Below are positions 27,379 to 36,302 of a stretch of DNA of 64,000 nt, one piece after another. Both the position numbers and the translations under genes were made by a program. The first letter of the stretch is position 1, and each line of letters begins with the position of its first letter. The DNA is taken from NCBI RefSeq assembly GCF_024171955.1, contig NZ_JAMTCS010000012.1, positions 166,173 to 230,172 of the forward strand. The letters run 5' to 3'. This DNA is from Promicromonospora thailandica (lineage in GTDB: Bacteria > Actinomycetota > Actinomycetes > Actinomycetales > Cellulomonadaceae). The notes under the pieces were generated by a model, which saw nothing but the letters and a program-made list of their open reading frames with translations, did not search any database and had not been told where the DNA came from.

Positions 27379-28307
27379 CCTCGCAGGCTGCCGACACGCA
27401 GGACACCCGCACGCCGCTCGTGGTCCGCACGCGCGACGAGCTGCGCGACGCGCAGATGCGCTGGGCGCTCGCCGGACCCGTGGAGAGCGGGCCGGACGAC
27501 GGCCCCGGCCGCCGCGCCGTCGTCATGACGATGGGCGCGCTGCACGACGGGCACCTGGAGCTCGTGCGCCGGGCGCGCGCCGAGGCCGGGAGCAGCGGGC
27601 AGGTGGTCGTCACGATCTTCGTCAACCCGCTCCAGTTCGGTGCGGGCGAGGACCTCGACACCTACCCGCGCGACCTGGACGGCGACGTCGCCAAGCTCGC
27701 CGGCGTCGGGGCGGACGTCGTGTTCGCGCCCACGCCCGACGTCGTCTACCCGGACGGCGACCCCGTGGTGCGGGTCTCGGCAGGGCGGATCGGCGAGGTG
27801 CTGGAGGGCGAGTCCCGGCCCGGGCACCTGGACGGCGTGCTCACCGTGGTGCTCAAGCTGATGCACCTGGTGCGGCCGGACGTCGCGCTGTTCGGCGAGA
27901 AGGACGCCCAGCAGCTCCTGGCCGTGCGCCGCATGGTGCGCGACCTGGAGGTGCCGGTCGAGGTGGTCGGCGTGCCGACCGTGCGGGAGACCGACGGGCT
28001 CGCGCTGTCCTCCCGCAACGCCTACCTGTCGGACGACGAGCGGGAGCGCGCCCTGGCCCTGTCCCGCGCGCTGCGGGCGGGCGCGGCCGCGGCGGACCGG
28101 GGCGCCCCGGGTGTGATCAACGACGCGCGCGAAGTGCTGGACGGGGCCGACGGCGTCGTGGTCGACTACCTGGCGCTCGTCGATCCGCTGACCGTCGCAC
28201 CGGTCGCGGACGACTTCTCCGGCCCCGCGCTGCTGCTCGTGGCCGCACGGGTGGGTTCCACCCGCCTGATCGACAACCAGGCCGTCGAGGTCCTGCCCCA
28301 GAGGTGA
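27375..28307 (+). CDS. panC: Pantothenate synthetase
   Basis: A 310-residue ligase joining pantoate and beta-alanine with ATP. The nucleotide site MGALHDGH matches the HxGH motif, and [44 protein letters not shown] and [14 protein letters not shown] are all present. GTG 27375 overlaps the previous gene. A 25-residue N-terminal extension is present. panD follows after four bases. Confidence 0.97.
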   Translation: MTSQAADTQDTRTPLVVRTRDELRDAQMRWALAGPVESGPDDGPGRRAVVMTMGALHDGHLELVRRARAEAGSSGQVVVTIFVNPLQFGAGEDLDTYPRDLDGDVAKLAGVGADVVFAPTPDVVYPDGDPVVRVSAGRIGEVLEGESRPGHLDGVLTVVLKLMHLVRPDVALFGEKDAQQLLAVRRMVRDLEVPVEVVGVPTVRETDGLALSSRNAYLSDDERERALALSRALRAGAAAADRGAPGVINDAREVLDGADGVVVDYLALVDPLTVAPVADDFSGPALLLVAARVGSTRLIDNQAVEVLPQR

Positions 28308-28311
28308 CGTC

Positions 28312-28818
28312 ATGAGCTCCACCGAGCACCGCCCGCCCGTCGGCCGCCCCGCATCGCTGCAGCGGCCCATGATGATCGCGAAGATCCACCGCGCCACGGT
28401 GACGCAGGCGGACCTCCACTACGTCGGCTCCATCACGGTGGACGCCGACCTCCTCGACGCCGCCGACCTCGTGCCCGGCCAGCAGGTCGACGTCGTCGAC
28501 GTGACCAACGGTGCCCGGCTGACCACCTACGTGATCCCCGGCGAGCCCGGGTCGGGCCAGATCTGCATCAACGGGGCGGCCGCGCACCTGGTGAGCCCGG
28601 GCGACGTCGTCATCCTCATCGCCTACGGCATGCTGTCCGACCACGACGCCCGCACCTTCCTGCCGCACGTCGTGTTCGTGGACGAGAAGAACCGCATCGT
28701 CGAGATCAACGACGAGCCCGGGCACGTCCCGGACGGGTACGGCCTGGAGGAGAGCGGCCTGCCGATCGAGCCGTTCCAGCACGCCGGCCTGGTGCGGACG
28801 GCGTCGGGCCGCGCGTGA
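28312..28818 (+). CDS. panD: Aspartate 1-decarboxylase, pyruvoyl type
   Basis: A 168-residue proenzyme that supplies beta-alanine to PanC. Self-cleavage is expected between Gly39 and Ser40 in YVGSITVD, forming the pyruvoyl group. [14 protein letters not shown] and [14 protein letters not shown] follow. The chain is about 15 residues longer at the N-terminus and has a longer C-terminal tail than the E. coli enzyme. The ATG at 28312 lies four bases after panC, and the stop overlaps nadB. Confidence 0.97.
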   Translation: MSSTEHRPPVGRPASLQRPMMIAKIHRATVTQADLHYVGSITVDADLLDAADLVPGQQVDVVDVTNGARLTTYVIPGEPGSGQICINGAAAHLVSPGDVVILIAYGMLSDHDARTFLPHVVFVDEKNRIVEINDEPGHVPDGYGLEESGLPIEPFQHAGLVRTASGRA

Positions 28819-30488
28819 GCGCCACGCCCGGACCCGGACCCCGCCTCGCCCGCTCCCTCGCCGCTCCCGCGCCCGGCTGGACCGCCGAGGCCGACGCGAT
28901 AGTCGTCGGCTCCGGCATCGCCGGGCTCACGGCGGCGCTGGAGCTGCGCACACGCGTGCCGCGCGTGCTGCTCGTGACCAAGGGGCGCCTGTCGTCCGGC
29001 TCGACGGTGTGGGCGCAGGGCGGCATCGCGGCGGCCCTGGACCCGTCCGACTCGCCCGAGGCGCACCTCGCCGACACGCTCGCCGCGGGCGGCGGGCTGT
29101 CCGACCCGGAGGCCGTGCAGGTGCTGGTCACCGAGGGTCCGGAGCGCGTCCGCGAGCTCGTGGCGCGCGGCGCCGTCTTCGACAAGGCCGCCGACGGCGA
29201 CATCGCGCTCACCCGGGAGGGCGGCCACCACGCCGACCGCATCGCGCACGCCGGCGGCGACGCGACGGGTGCCGAGATCTCCCGCGCGCTCGTGGCGCAG
29301 ATCGAGGCCGTGCGGCACGACCCCGGCATCGAGGTCGTCGAGAACGCCCTGGTCCTGGACGTGCTGACGACGGCGGACGGGCGCGCGTGCGGCGTGACGC
29401 TCCACGTGCGCGGCACGGGTTCGCGCGACGGCGTCGGCGCGGTCCTCGCGCCCGCGGTGATCCTGGCGACGGGCGGGATCGGGCAGGTGTTCCGGTCCTC
29501 GACCAACCCGGCCGGCGCCACGGGCGACGGCATCGCCGCCGCGCTGCGGGCCGGTGCGGTGCTGGGCGACCTGGAGTTCGTGCAGTTCCACCCCACGGTG
29601 CTCTGGCTGGGGTCGGGCGCCAAGGGTCAGCTGCCGCTCGTCTCGGAGGCGGTGCGGGGCGAGGGCGCGCTGCTGCTGGACGTCAACGGCCACCGGTTCA
29701 TGCCGCGCGTGCACGAGATGGCCGAGCTGGCGCCGCGGGACGTCGTCGCGCACGCGATCGTGCGGCAGATGGCCGCCACGGGCGCCGACAACGTGCTGCT
29801 CGACACCCGCCACCTGGGCCGGGACTTCCTGCGCACGCGGTTCCCCACCATCAACGCGCGGCTGCTGGAGGCCGGCATCGACTGGTCCGAGGAGCCCGTG
29901 CCCGTGGCGCCCGCCCAGCACTACCACTCGGGCGGCGTGGTGACCGACCTCGACGGCCGGTCGTCCGTGGACGGCCTGTACGCCGTGGGCGAGGTGGCCT
30001 GCACGGGCGTGCACGGGGCCAACCGGCTGGCGTCGAACTCGCTGCTGGAGGGCATCGTGTTCGCCTCGCGGGCCGCGCGGGACGTCGTGGAGCGGTTCGA
30101 CGCGGGGAAGCTGCCGCAGGGCGAGCCGGCCGAGCGCCCGGGCGGGTCCGCGCTCGTCGCGGCGGCCGCGCGGTCGCGCGTCCAGAAGGTGACCTCGGGC
30201 GGCGCGGGCGTGATCCGGTCGGCCCGGTCGCTGGCCGAGGTGGACGAGCGCCTGGGTGCCGTCCGCTCCGACGCCCACCTGGCGGCCGACGTCGTGGCCG
30301 AGCCCCAGGCCGCCGAGTGGGAGACCACCAACGTGCACCTCGTGGCCCGGGCGCTGACCCGTGCGGCCTGGGTGCGCGAGGAGACCCGCGGGGGCCACTA
30401 CCGCACGGACTTCCCCCGCCCGGACGACGCCTGGCGCCGCCGCGTGCTCGTGCGCCTGGACACCGACGGCGAGCTGCACGCCGGCTGA
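28815..30488 (+). CDS. nadB: L-aspartate oxidase
   Basis: A 557-residue flavoenzyme that begins NAD synthesis by oxidising aspartate to iminoaspartate. FAD-binding motif [19 protein letters not shown] near residue 30; [38 protein letters not shown]; and [30 protein letters not shown] 28815 overlaps panD by four bases. nadA is not adjacent, and nadC is 8 kb downstream beyond the pyroglutamate cassette. Confidence 0.95.
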   Translation: MSATPGPGPRLARSLAAPAPGWTAEADAIVVGSGIAGLTAALELRTRVPRVLLVTKGRLSSGSTVWAQGGIAAALDPSDSPEAHLADTLAAGGGLSDPEAVQVLVTEGPERVRELVARGAVFDKAADGDIALTREGGHHADRIAHAGGDATGAEISRALVAQIEAVRHDPGIEVVENALVLDVLTTADGRACGVTLHVRGTGSRDGVGAVLAPAVILATGGIGQVFRSSTNPAGATGDGIAAALRAGAVLGDLEFVQFHPTVLWLGSGAKGQLPLVSEAVRGEGALLLDVNGHRFMPRVHEMAELAPRDVVAHAIVRQMAATGADNVLLDTRHLGRDFLRTRFPTINARLLEAGIDWSEEPVPVAPAQHYHSGGVVTDLDGRSSVDGLYAVGEVACTGVHGANRLASNSLLEGIVFASRAARDVVERFDAGKLPQGEPAERPGGSALVAAAARSRVQKVTSGGAGVIRSARSLAEVDERLGAVRSDAHLAADVVAEPQAAEWETTNVHLVARALTRAAWVREETRGGHYRTDFPRPDDAWRRRVLVRLDTDGELHAG

Positions 30489-30510
30489 CCCCCGCCCGGT
30501 GTCCAGATCT

Positions 30511-30586
30511 CACGTGAGGTCGGTCGGTTGCCCCGAGATCGGTCCGCCGATTGACCGATCTCGGGGCAACCGACCGACCTCACGTG
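30511..30586. terminator. 34-bp perfect inverted repeat between nadB and the biotin carboxylase
   Basis: The arms 30511-30544 and 30553-30586 are exact inverted copies around an 8-base loop (CGCCGATT). The right arm includes the stop codon of the convergent biotin carboxylase gene. It can act as a terminator for both strands, and is much longer than needed for that. Confidence 0.7.
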
Positions 30587-32349
30587 CCGGGCGTGCCGGG
30601 CGCGCCGGCGGTCGGGGGAGACACCCACGCGACCGGGTTCTCCGGCGTGAGCTGGGCGCCCTCCGCGGCGGCGTGCGCAAGCGTTCCGGCGGCCTCGGCG
30701 ACGAGCCGGGACTCCATCTTCATCGCTTCGACGACGGCGACGGGCTGACCGTCGGCGACGGTCTCGCCGTCGGCCACGAGCCAGCGCACGAGGGTTCCGG
30801 GCATGGCCGCGCGGACCGGGACGCCGTCGTCGGCCTCGCCGCCCTGGTCCTCCGGGGCCGACGACGGGGTACCGCCCGGCAGACCGCCCCCGAATCCGAT
30901 GCCGCCCGGCGTGCGCACCCGGTGCCGCCGGCCGTCGATCTCCACCCAGGTCTCCACGACCCCCGGCTCGGTCACGGGCGCGGCCAGCGCCTGCGGGTCG
31001 ACCGCGGGCAGCATCTCGGTCTCTATCCACTGGGTGTGGACGGCGAACGCGGGGCCGGTGAACGCGGGGTCGGCGAGCACGGCGCGGTGGAACGGCAGCA
31101 CGGTGGGCACGCCCTCGACCACGGTCTCGGCCGCGGCCCGCCGTGCCCGGGCGAGCGCGACCTCGCGCGAGGGACCCCAGACGACCACCTTGGCGAACAG
31201 CGAGTCGAACTCGCCGGGCACCGTGGAGCCGGACCCCACGCCCGTGTCGACGCGCACGCCGGGTCCGCCGGGCGGGTCGAACCGGTCGATACGGCCCGGG
31301 CCGGGCAAGAACCCGCGCGCGGGGTCCTCGGCGTTGAGCCGCAGCTCGATCGCGTGCCCGCGCGGCTCGGGGTCGCGCGTCACGGACAGCGGCAGGCCGC
31401 CCGCCACACGGAGCTGCTCCGCCACGAGGTCGAGCCCGGTGGTCTCCTCGGTGACGGGGTGCTCCACCTGGAGCCGCGTGTTCACCTCGAGGAACGACAG
31501 CGTGCCGTCCGCGCCGAGCAGGAACTCCACCGTGCCCGCGCCGCGGTAGCCGGCGGCGGCGCACAGGTCCCGGGCGGCCTGGTGCACGCGGGCGCGCACG
31601 GCGTCGTCGAGGAACGGGGCCGGGGCCTCCTCGACCAGCTTCTGGTTGCGCCGCTGCAGCGAGCAGTCGCGCGTGCCCGCCACGACCACGTTCCCGTGGT
31701 CGTCCGCGATCACCTGCGCCTCGACGTGCCGGGGCCGCTCCAGGAACCGCTCGACGAAGCACTCGCCGCGCCCGAACGCCGCCTCGGCCTCGCGGCGTGC
31801 GGCCTCGAACAGCTCGGGCACCTCCTCGAGCGTGCGCGCTACGCGCATGCCGCGCCCGCCCCCGCCGTGCGCGGCCTTGATCGCGAGCGGCAGCCCGTGC
31901 TCCTCGGCGAAGGCGAGCGCGGCGGCGGCGTCGGGCACGGGGCCGTCGGAGCCCGGCACGAGGGGCGCGCCGACCTTCCGGGCCAGCTCGCGTGCGGCGA
32001 TCTTGTCGCCCAGCAGCTCGATCGTGGCCGACGTCGGCCCCACCCACACCAGCCCGGCGTCCTCGACGGCGCGCGCGGCGGCGGCCCGCTCGGACAGGAA
32101 CCCGTAGCCGGGGTGCACGGCGTCGGCGCCGGAGCGGCGGGACACGTCCAGGATCTTCTCGACGGACAGGTAGGTCTCGGCGGCCGTGCGTCCGTCGAGG
32201 GCCCAGGCCTCGTCGGCCAGGCGGACGTGCAGCGCGTCGGCGTCGCCGTCGGCGTACACGGCGACCGAGCGGATCCCGAGGTCGGCGCACGCGCGGATCA
32301 CGCGCACCGCTATCTCGCCCCGGTTCGCGACGAGGACGGTGCGGATCAT
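30580..32349 (-). CDS. Biotin carboxylase with fused biotin carrier domain
   Basis: A 589-residue acyl-CoA-carboxylase-type alpha subunit. Biotin carboxylase: [29 protein letters not shown], the ATP-grasp [20 protein letters not shown] and [16 protein letters not shown]. The C-terminal carrier ends in VVEAMKMES with Lys544 as the biotin site. No carboxyltransferase gene is nearby. ATG 32349 overlaps the stop of the PxpB-PxpC gene, so it is coupled to it. The combination of this enzyme with PxpB/PxpC domains recalls urea carboxylase (biotin carboxylase, AHS1, AHS2, BCCP), which raises the possibility of a biotin-dependent step on 5-oxoproline or a similar lactam. Confidence 0.9.
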   Translation of the reverse strand: MIRTVLVANRGEIAVRVIRACADLGIRSVAVYADGDADALHVRLADEAWALDGRTAAETYLSVEKILDVSRRSGADAVHPGYGFLSERAAAARAVEDAGLVWVGPTSATIELLGDKIAARELARKVGAPLVPGSDGPVPDAAAALAFAEEHGLPLAIKAAHGGGGRGMRVARTLEEVPELFEAARREAEAAFGRGECFVERFLERPRHVEAQVIADDHGNVVVAGTRDCSLQRRNQKLVEEAPAPFLDDAVRARVHQAARDLCAAAGYRGAGTVEFLLGADGTLSFLEVNTRLQVEHPVTEETTGLDLVAEQLRVAGGLPLSVTRDPEPRGHAIELRLNAEDPARGFLPGPGRIDRFDPPGGPGVRVDTGVGSGSTVPGEFDSLFAKVVVWGPSREVALARARRAAAETVVEGVPTVLPFHRAVLADPAFTGPAFAVHTQWIETEMLPAVDPQALAAPVTEPGVVETWVEIDGRRHRVRTPGGIGFGGGLPGGTPSSAPEDQGGEADDGVPVRAAMPGTLVRWLVADGETVADGQPVAVVEAMKMESRLVAEAAGTLAHAAAEGAQLTPENPVAWVSPPTAGAPGTPGT

Positions 32350-34001
32350 GGGGTGCCTCCTGCGGGGGTGGTGCCGTCCGGGCGGGGAACGTCCCGGACG
32401 TGGAAACGGATGCGGGCGCCCGCGGGGAGCTGGCCCGCGAGGGGGACGTGACCGGCCACGACCGCCCCGATCACGGGGTAGCCGCCGGTCAGGGGATGGT
32501 CGGCCAGGAAGAGCACGGGCAGGCCGTCGGGCGGCACCTGGATCGCGCCGGTGACGCAGCCCTCGCTGGGCAGCTCGGCGCCGACCCGGTCGGGCGTGCG
32601 GGGCAGGGGAGTGCCGTCCAGGCGCAGGCCGATGCGGTTGGACCGCGGCGTGACCAGCCAGTCCTGCCCCGTCAGCAGGTCGATCCCGGCTGCGTCGAAC
32701 CAGTCGTCGCGCGGCCCGAGCACGATGTCGAGCACGGTGGTCTCGCCGGGTGCGGGCAGGCCAGTCCCGGGCGGGGCGGGCACGGCGGGGGCAGGCACCG
32801 CACGCGGGCCGACGGCGGGCAGGCCCCGCTCCGGGACGCCGACCGGGAGCAGGTCCCCGGGCCGGAGGGGGTCGGGGCCCAGCCCGGCGAGCACGTCCGT
32901 GGCCCGGCTGCCGAGCACGGGCGGCACGCTGATGCCGCCGCGGACGGCGACGTAGGCGCGCACCCCGCGGGCCGGTGCGGCGAACCGCAGCTCGTCGCCG
33001 TCGTCCAGCGCGAACGGTTCACCGGGCCGCGGACGGGGCGCCCCCGGCCGCACCACGATCTCGCCGACCGCCCCGGTCACGGCGAGCACCTGCGGGCCGC
33101 GCGCGCGGAGCCGCAGCCCGCCGACCGCCTCGACCACCGCGGCGTCCACCGGGTTGCCCACCGCCCGGTTGGCCGCGCGCAGGCTCGGCCGGTCCAGGGC
33201 CCCGGACGCCGAGACCCCGGCACCCTCGGACCCGGCCCGCCCGAGATCCTGCACCACCGCGACCACCCCGCTGGCAACCACCTGCACCCCGGCTGCGTTG
33301 CGATTCTCTTCGAGAACGACCTGCGGGTCGTCTTCGGCCCCGGATCCGTCCCGCAGGTCGTTCTCGACGGCGGACCGGCTCTCGGCAGCAGAGGTCACCG
33401 CCACGAAGCGGACGCGGTCGCCCGGGAGCATCAGGGCCGGGCGCTCGCGGGTCACGTCCCACACCGGGGCGTCCGTGCGGCCCACGAGCTGCCAGCCGCC
33501 CGGGCTCTCGCGCGGGTACACGCCGCTGTACGGCCCGGCGAGCGCCACCGACCCGGCCGGCACCCGGGTGCGTGGGCTGGACCGGCGGGGCACCACGAGC
33601 TCGGGGTCGTCGCCGGTCAGGTAGGCGAAGCCGGGCGCGAACCCGACGAAGCCGACGGTCCACGCCGCGGCGGTGTGCCGGCGCACCAGCTCCTCCGGGC
33701 TCCACCCCAGGAGCGCGGCCGCCTCGGCCAGGTCCTCGCCGTCGTACCGCACGGGGATCTCCACCGTGCGGGCCTCGGCGGCCGGGCGCCGGACCAGCGG
33801 CCGGGACCGGAGCTCGGCGGCGAGCTCGGGCGCGCGGATCGCGGACGGCCGGTAGGGCACGAGCAGCGTCCGGGCACCCGGCACGGGGACGCCGACGCCG
33901 CGCACGGGGTCAGCCAGGAGGGACTCGTACAGCGCGACGGCCTGGTCCAGGTCGTCCAGCTCGACCAGGAGGGCGTCGTCGCGGGCGGTCAGTACCCGCA
34001 T
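32346..34001 (-). CDS. pxpBC: 5-oxoprolinase subunits B and C, fused
   Basis: A 551-residue fusion of the KipI/AHS1-type PxpB (residues about 1-215: [45 protein letters not shown]) and the KipA/AHS2-type PxpC (about 245-545: [61 protein letters not shown]). Together with PxpA these hydrolyse 5-oxoproline to glutamate using ATP. ATG 34001 overlaps the last base of pxpA. The same domains occur in urea carboxylase and allophanate hydrolase. The linker between the two domains is about 30 residues. Confidence 0.92.
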   Translation of the reverse strand: MRVLTARDDALLVELDDLDQAVALYESLLADPVRGVGVPVPGARTLLVPYRPSAIRAPELAAELRSRPLVRRPAAEARTVEIPVRYDGEDLAEAAALLGWSPEELVRRHTAAAWTVGFVGFAPGFAYLTGDDPELVVPRRSSPRTRVPAGSVALAGPYSGVYPRESPGGWQLVGRTDAPVWDVTRERPALMLPGDRVRFVAVTSAAESRSAVENDLRDGSGAEDDPQVVLEENRNAAGVQVVASGVVAVVQDLGRAGSEGAGVSASGALDRPSLRAANRAVGNPVDAAVVEAVGGLRLRARGPQVLAVTGAVGEIVVRPGAPRPRPGEPFALDDGDELRFAAPARGVRAYVAVRGGISVPPVLGSRATDVLAGLGPDPLRPGDLLPVGVPERGLPAVGPRAVPAPAVPAPPGTGLPAPGETTVLDIVLGPRDDWFDAAGIDLLTGQDWLVTPRSNRIGLRLDGTPLPRTPDRVGAELPSEGCVTGAIQVPPDGLPVLFLADHPLTGGYPVIGAVVAGHVPLAGQLPAGARIRFHVRDVPRPDGTTPAGGTP

Positions 34002-34783
34002 CACGCCGCGGCGCCGCCCGTCTCCGGGGCGAACGCCCGCAGGTGCACGCCCTCGGCGTCGAACACCTCGCGGATGCGCCGGGCCATCGCGACGGCGCCG
34101 GGGGAGTCGCCGTGCACGCACACCGAGTCGGCGCGCACCGGCACGTCGGACCCGTCCACCGCCGTCACCACGCCCTCGGTCACGAGGCGGAGCATGCGGC
34201 GCGCCACGTCGTCGGCGTCGTGCAGCACCGCGCCGGGCTCGCGCCGCGAGACCAGGCGGCCCTCGGGCGTGTACGCGCGGTCGGCGAACGCCTCGGCGGC
34301 GGTCGCGAGCCCGGCCGCGGCCGCCGCGGCCAGGGCCGTGCTGCCGGGCAGCCCCAGCAGCACGAGCCCCGGGTCGACGGCGGCGACGGCGCGGGCGACC
34401 GCCGCCGCCACGCGCTCGTCGACCGCCGCGGTGTTGTAGAGCGCGCCGTGCGGCTTGACGTACGTGACCACGCCGCCCTCGGCGTCCGCCAGGCCGCGGA
34501 GGGCGCCGATCTGGTAGGCGACGTCGGCCTCGAGCTCGTCGTCGGGCACGTCCATGTTCCGCCGGCCGAACCCGGCCAGGTCGCGGTAGCCGACGTGCGC
34601 GCCGATGGTGACGCCGCGCTCGACGGCCGCCCGGACGGTGCGGCGGATCGACGCCGGGTCCCCGGCGTGGAAGCCGCACGCGACGTTGGCGCTGGAGACG
34701 ATCCCGAGCATCTGCTCGTCGTCGCCGAGGCTCCAGCGGCCGAAGCCCTCGCCGAGGTCGCTGTTCAGGTCGACGGCGCTCAT
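34001..34783 (-). CDS. pxpA: 5-oxoprolinase subunit A (LamB/YcsF family)
   Basis: A 260-residue LamB/YcsF protein, the catalytic-type subunit of ATP-dependent bacterial 5-oxoprolinase. Signature segments: [52 protein letters not shown] and [10 protein letters not shown]. Length is normal. ATG 34783 has GAAGGAGAGAG upstream. It lies between the transporter gene and pxpBC on the same strand. Confidence 0.95.
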   Translation of the reverse strand: MSAVDLNSDLGEGFGRWSLGDDEQMLGIVSSANVACGFHAGDPASIRRTVRAAVERGVTIGAHVGYRDLAGFGRRNMDVPDDELEADVAYQIGALRGLADAEGGVVTYVKPHGALYNTAAVDERVAAAVARAVAAVDPGLVLLGLPGSTALAAAAAAGLATAAEAFADRAYTPEGRLVSRREPGAVLHDADDVARRMLRLVTEGVVTAVDGSDVPVRADSVCVHGDSPGAVAMARRIREVFDAEGVHLRAFAPETGGAAA

Positions 34784-34810
34784 GGTGCTCTCTCCTTCGT
34801 GTGCGGGCGG

Positions 34811-36088
34811 TCAGGCGGACAGCAGGTCGAAGATCGGGCCCACCGCGTTGACCGCCATGTACCAGGTGACCACGGTGGCCAGGGTGCCGACCACCAGGAG
34901 CCACCGCGGGTACCGGACGCTGCCCAGCAGGGACCCCCGGAACCAGCCGATGTACATGAACAGGGTCAGACCGATGGGCAGGATGAGCCCGTTCACCCCG
35001 CCGACGAACACCAGCAGCGTGGCGGGGGCCGTCCCGATCAGCAGGTAGACGGCCAGCGAGACCAGGATGAACCCGACCGTCCACAGGTCGGCGGTGCGCC
35101 CGGTGATGCGCGCCGAGAACACGGGCAGGAACGACACCGACGTGTACGCAGAGCCGATGACGCTCGTGATCGCGGCGATCCAGAACACGGCGCCGAAGAT
35201 GCGCAGGCCGGCCTCGCCCGCGGCGGCCCCGAACGCGTCGCCGGCCGGGTTGCCGGTCACGTCCAGCACGACGCCGGAGGCGACAACGCCGAGGATGGCC
35301 AGGAACAGCACGTACCGCATGACGCCGGTGACGAGGATGCCGCTGACGGCCGCCCGGTCCACCTCGCGGATGTGCTCGGGCCCGGCGGTGCCGGAGTCGA
35401 GGAGCTTGTGCGCCCCGGCGTAGGTGATGTACCCGCCGACCGTGCCGCCCACGATCGTGGTGATCGTGGCGAAGTCGACGGTGTCGGGCAGCACGGTCTG
35501 CCGCAGGGCCTCGCCCACGGGCGGGCCGGACAGGATCGCGACGATGACGGTGAGCACGATCATCACCAGGCCCGCCACGATGACGACGCGGTCGACGACG
35601 GCGCCGGCGCGCTTGGCGAGGAAGATCGCGATGGCGATGGCCGCGCTGATCGCGCCACCCAGCCGCGGGTCGAGGCCGAACAGCGCGTTGAGGCCCAGCC
35701 CGGCACCCGCGGTGTTGCCGATGTTGAAGATGAGGCCGCCGAAGACAATGAGCACGGCCAGCACGTAGCCGCTGCCCCGCAGGGCCTCGTTGGCCAGCAC
35801 GCTCGCGCGCTTGCCGGTCAGCGTGATCATGCGCCACACGTTCATCTGGACGGCGAGGTCCAGGAGGATCGAGACGAGGATGCCGAACGCGAAGGCGGCG
35901 CCGAGCTCCTGCGTGAAGGTGGCGGTCTGGGTGATGAAGCCGGGGCCGATGGCGGAGGTCGCCATGAGGAAGAGCGCGCCCAGCAGGGACCGGCTGCGCG
36001 CGGTGGCGAACCGTCGGAGGCCGCCGGGCGGGCCACCCGGCGTCGTGTCGGCCTGCGCCGTCGCAGGCTCGTGGCTCGTGTCGGACAT
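34811..36088 (-). CDS. NRAMP-fold transporter without the metal-binding motif
   Basis: A 425-residue membrane protein with about 11 helices of the NRAMP superfamily, closest in layout to Bacillus YcsG, which is also coded beside 5-oxoprolinase genes. The first helix reads IGPGFITQTATFTQELG where metal carriers have DPGN, and the sixth-helix region YITYAGAHKLL lacks the MPH metal ligands. So it is unlikely to move Mn or Fe. Import of 5-oxoproline is a reasonable inference from context. ATG 36088 has AGGAGG five bases upstream; an ATG at 36127 lies in the same frame but has no ribosome site. Confidence 0.85.
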   Translation of the reverse strand: MSDTSHEPATAQADTTPGGPPGGLRRFATARSRSLLGALFLMATSAIGPGFITQTATFTQELGAAFAFGILVSILLDLAVQMNVWRMITLTGKRASVLANEALRGSGYVLAVLIVFGGLIFNIGNTAGAGLGLNALFGLDPRLGGAISAAIAIAIFLAKRAGAVVDRVVIVAGLVMIVLTVIVAILSGPPVGEALRQTVLPDTVDFATITTIVGGTVGGYITYAGAHKLLDSGTAGPEHIREVDRAAVSGILVTGVMRYVLFLAILGVVASGVVLDVTGNPAGDAFGAAAGEAGLRIFGAVFWIAAITSVIGSAYTSVSFLPVFSARITGRTADLWTVGFILVSLAVYLLIGTAPATLLVFVGGVNGLILPIGLTLFMYIGWFRGSLLGSVRYPRWLLVVGTLATVVTWYMAVNAVGPIFDLLSA

Positions 36089-36115
36089 GCTGTCCTCCTG
36101 GTCGTTGGGATGAGC

Positions 36116-36128
36116 CGGATTGTTCAAC
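36116..36128. promoter_or_regulatory. Candidate GntR operator, copy 1
   Basis: CGGATTGTTCAAC is repeated exactly 130 bp to the right. It contains TGTTCAACA, a short palindrome, and nearly fits the TNGTNNNACNA pattern of FadR/FCD-type GntR proteins. It lies upstream of the transporter gene. Confidence 0.5.
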
Positions 36129-36245
36129 AGTCAGGATCGTCCCGCCCGGTTGTTACCGCCGCATTGCGGGACCTTTCCGATCATGGCACGGCTGCGACGC
36201 CGATGAACAGCCCGGGACACGAGAAGTTTACGAATCGGGCTCTGT

Positions 36246-36258
36246 CGGATTGTTCAAC
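36246..36258. promoter_or_regulatory. Candidate GntR operator, copy 2
   Basis: The second exact copy of CGGATTGTTCAAC. Extended by two bases it reads TTGTTCAACGA, a full match to TNGTNNNACNA. It lies 45 bp before the secreted peptidase-like gene and could control it and the divergent transporter operon. Confidence 0.5.
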
Positions 36259-36302
36259 GAACCTCTACGGTCGGTGCGAAGCCATCTCTGAGGGGAGAGA
36301 CC

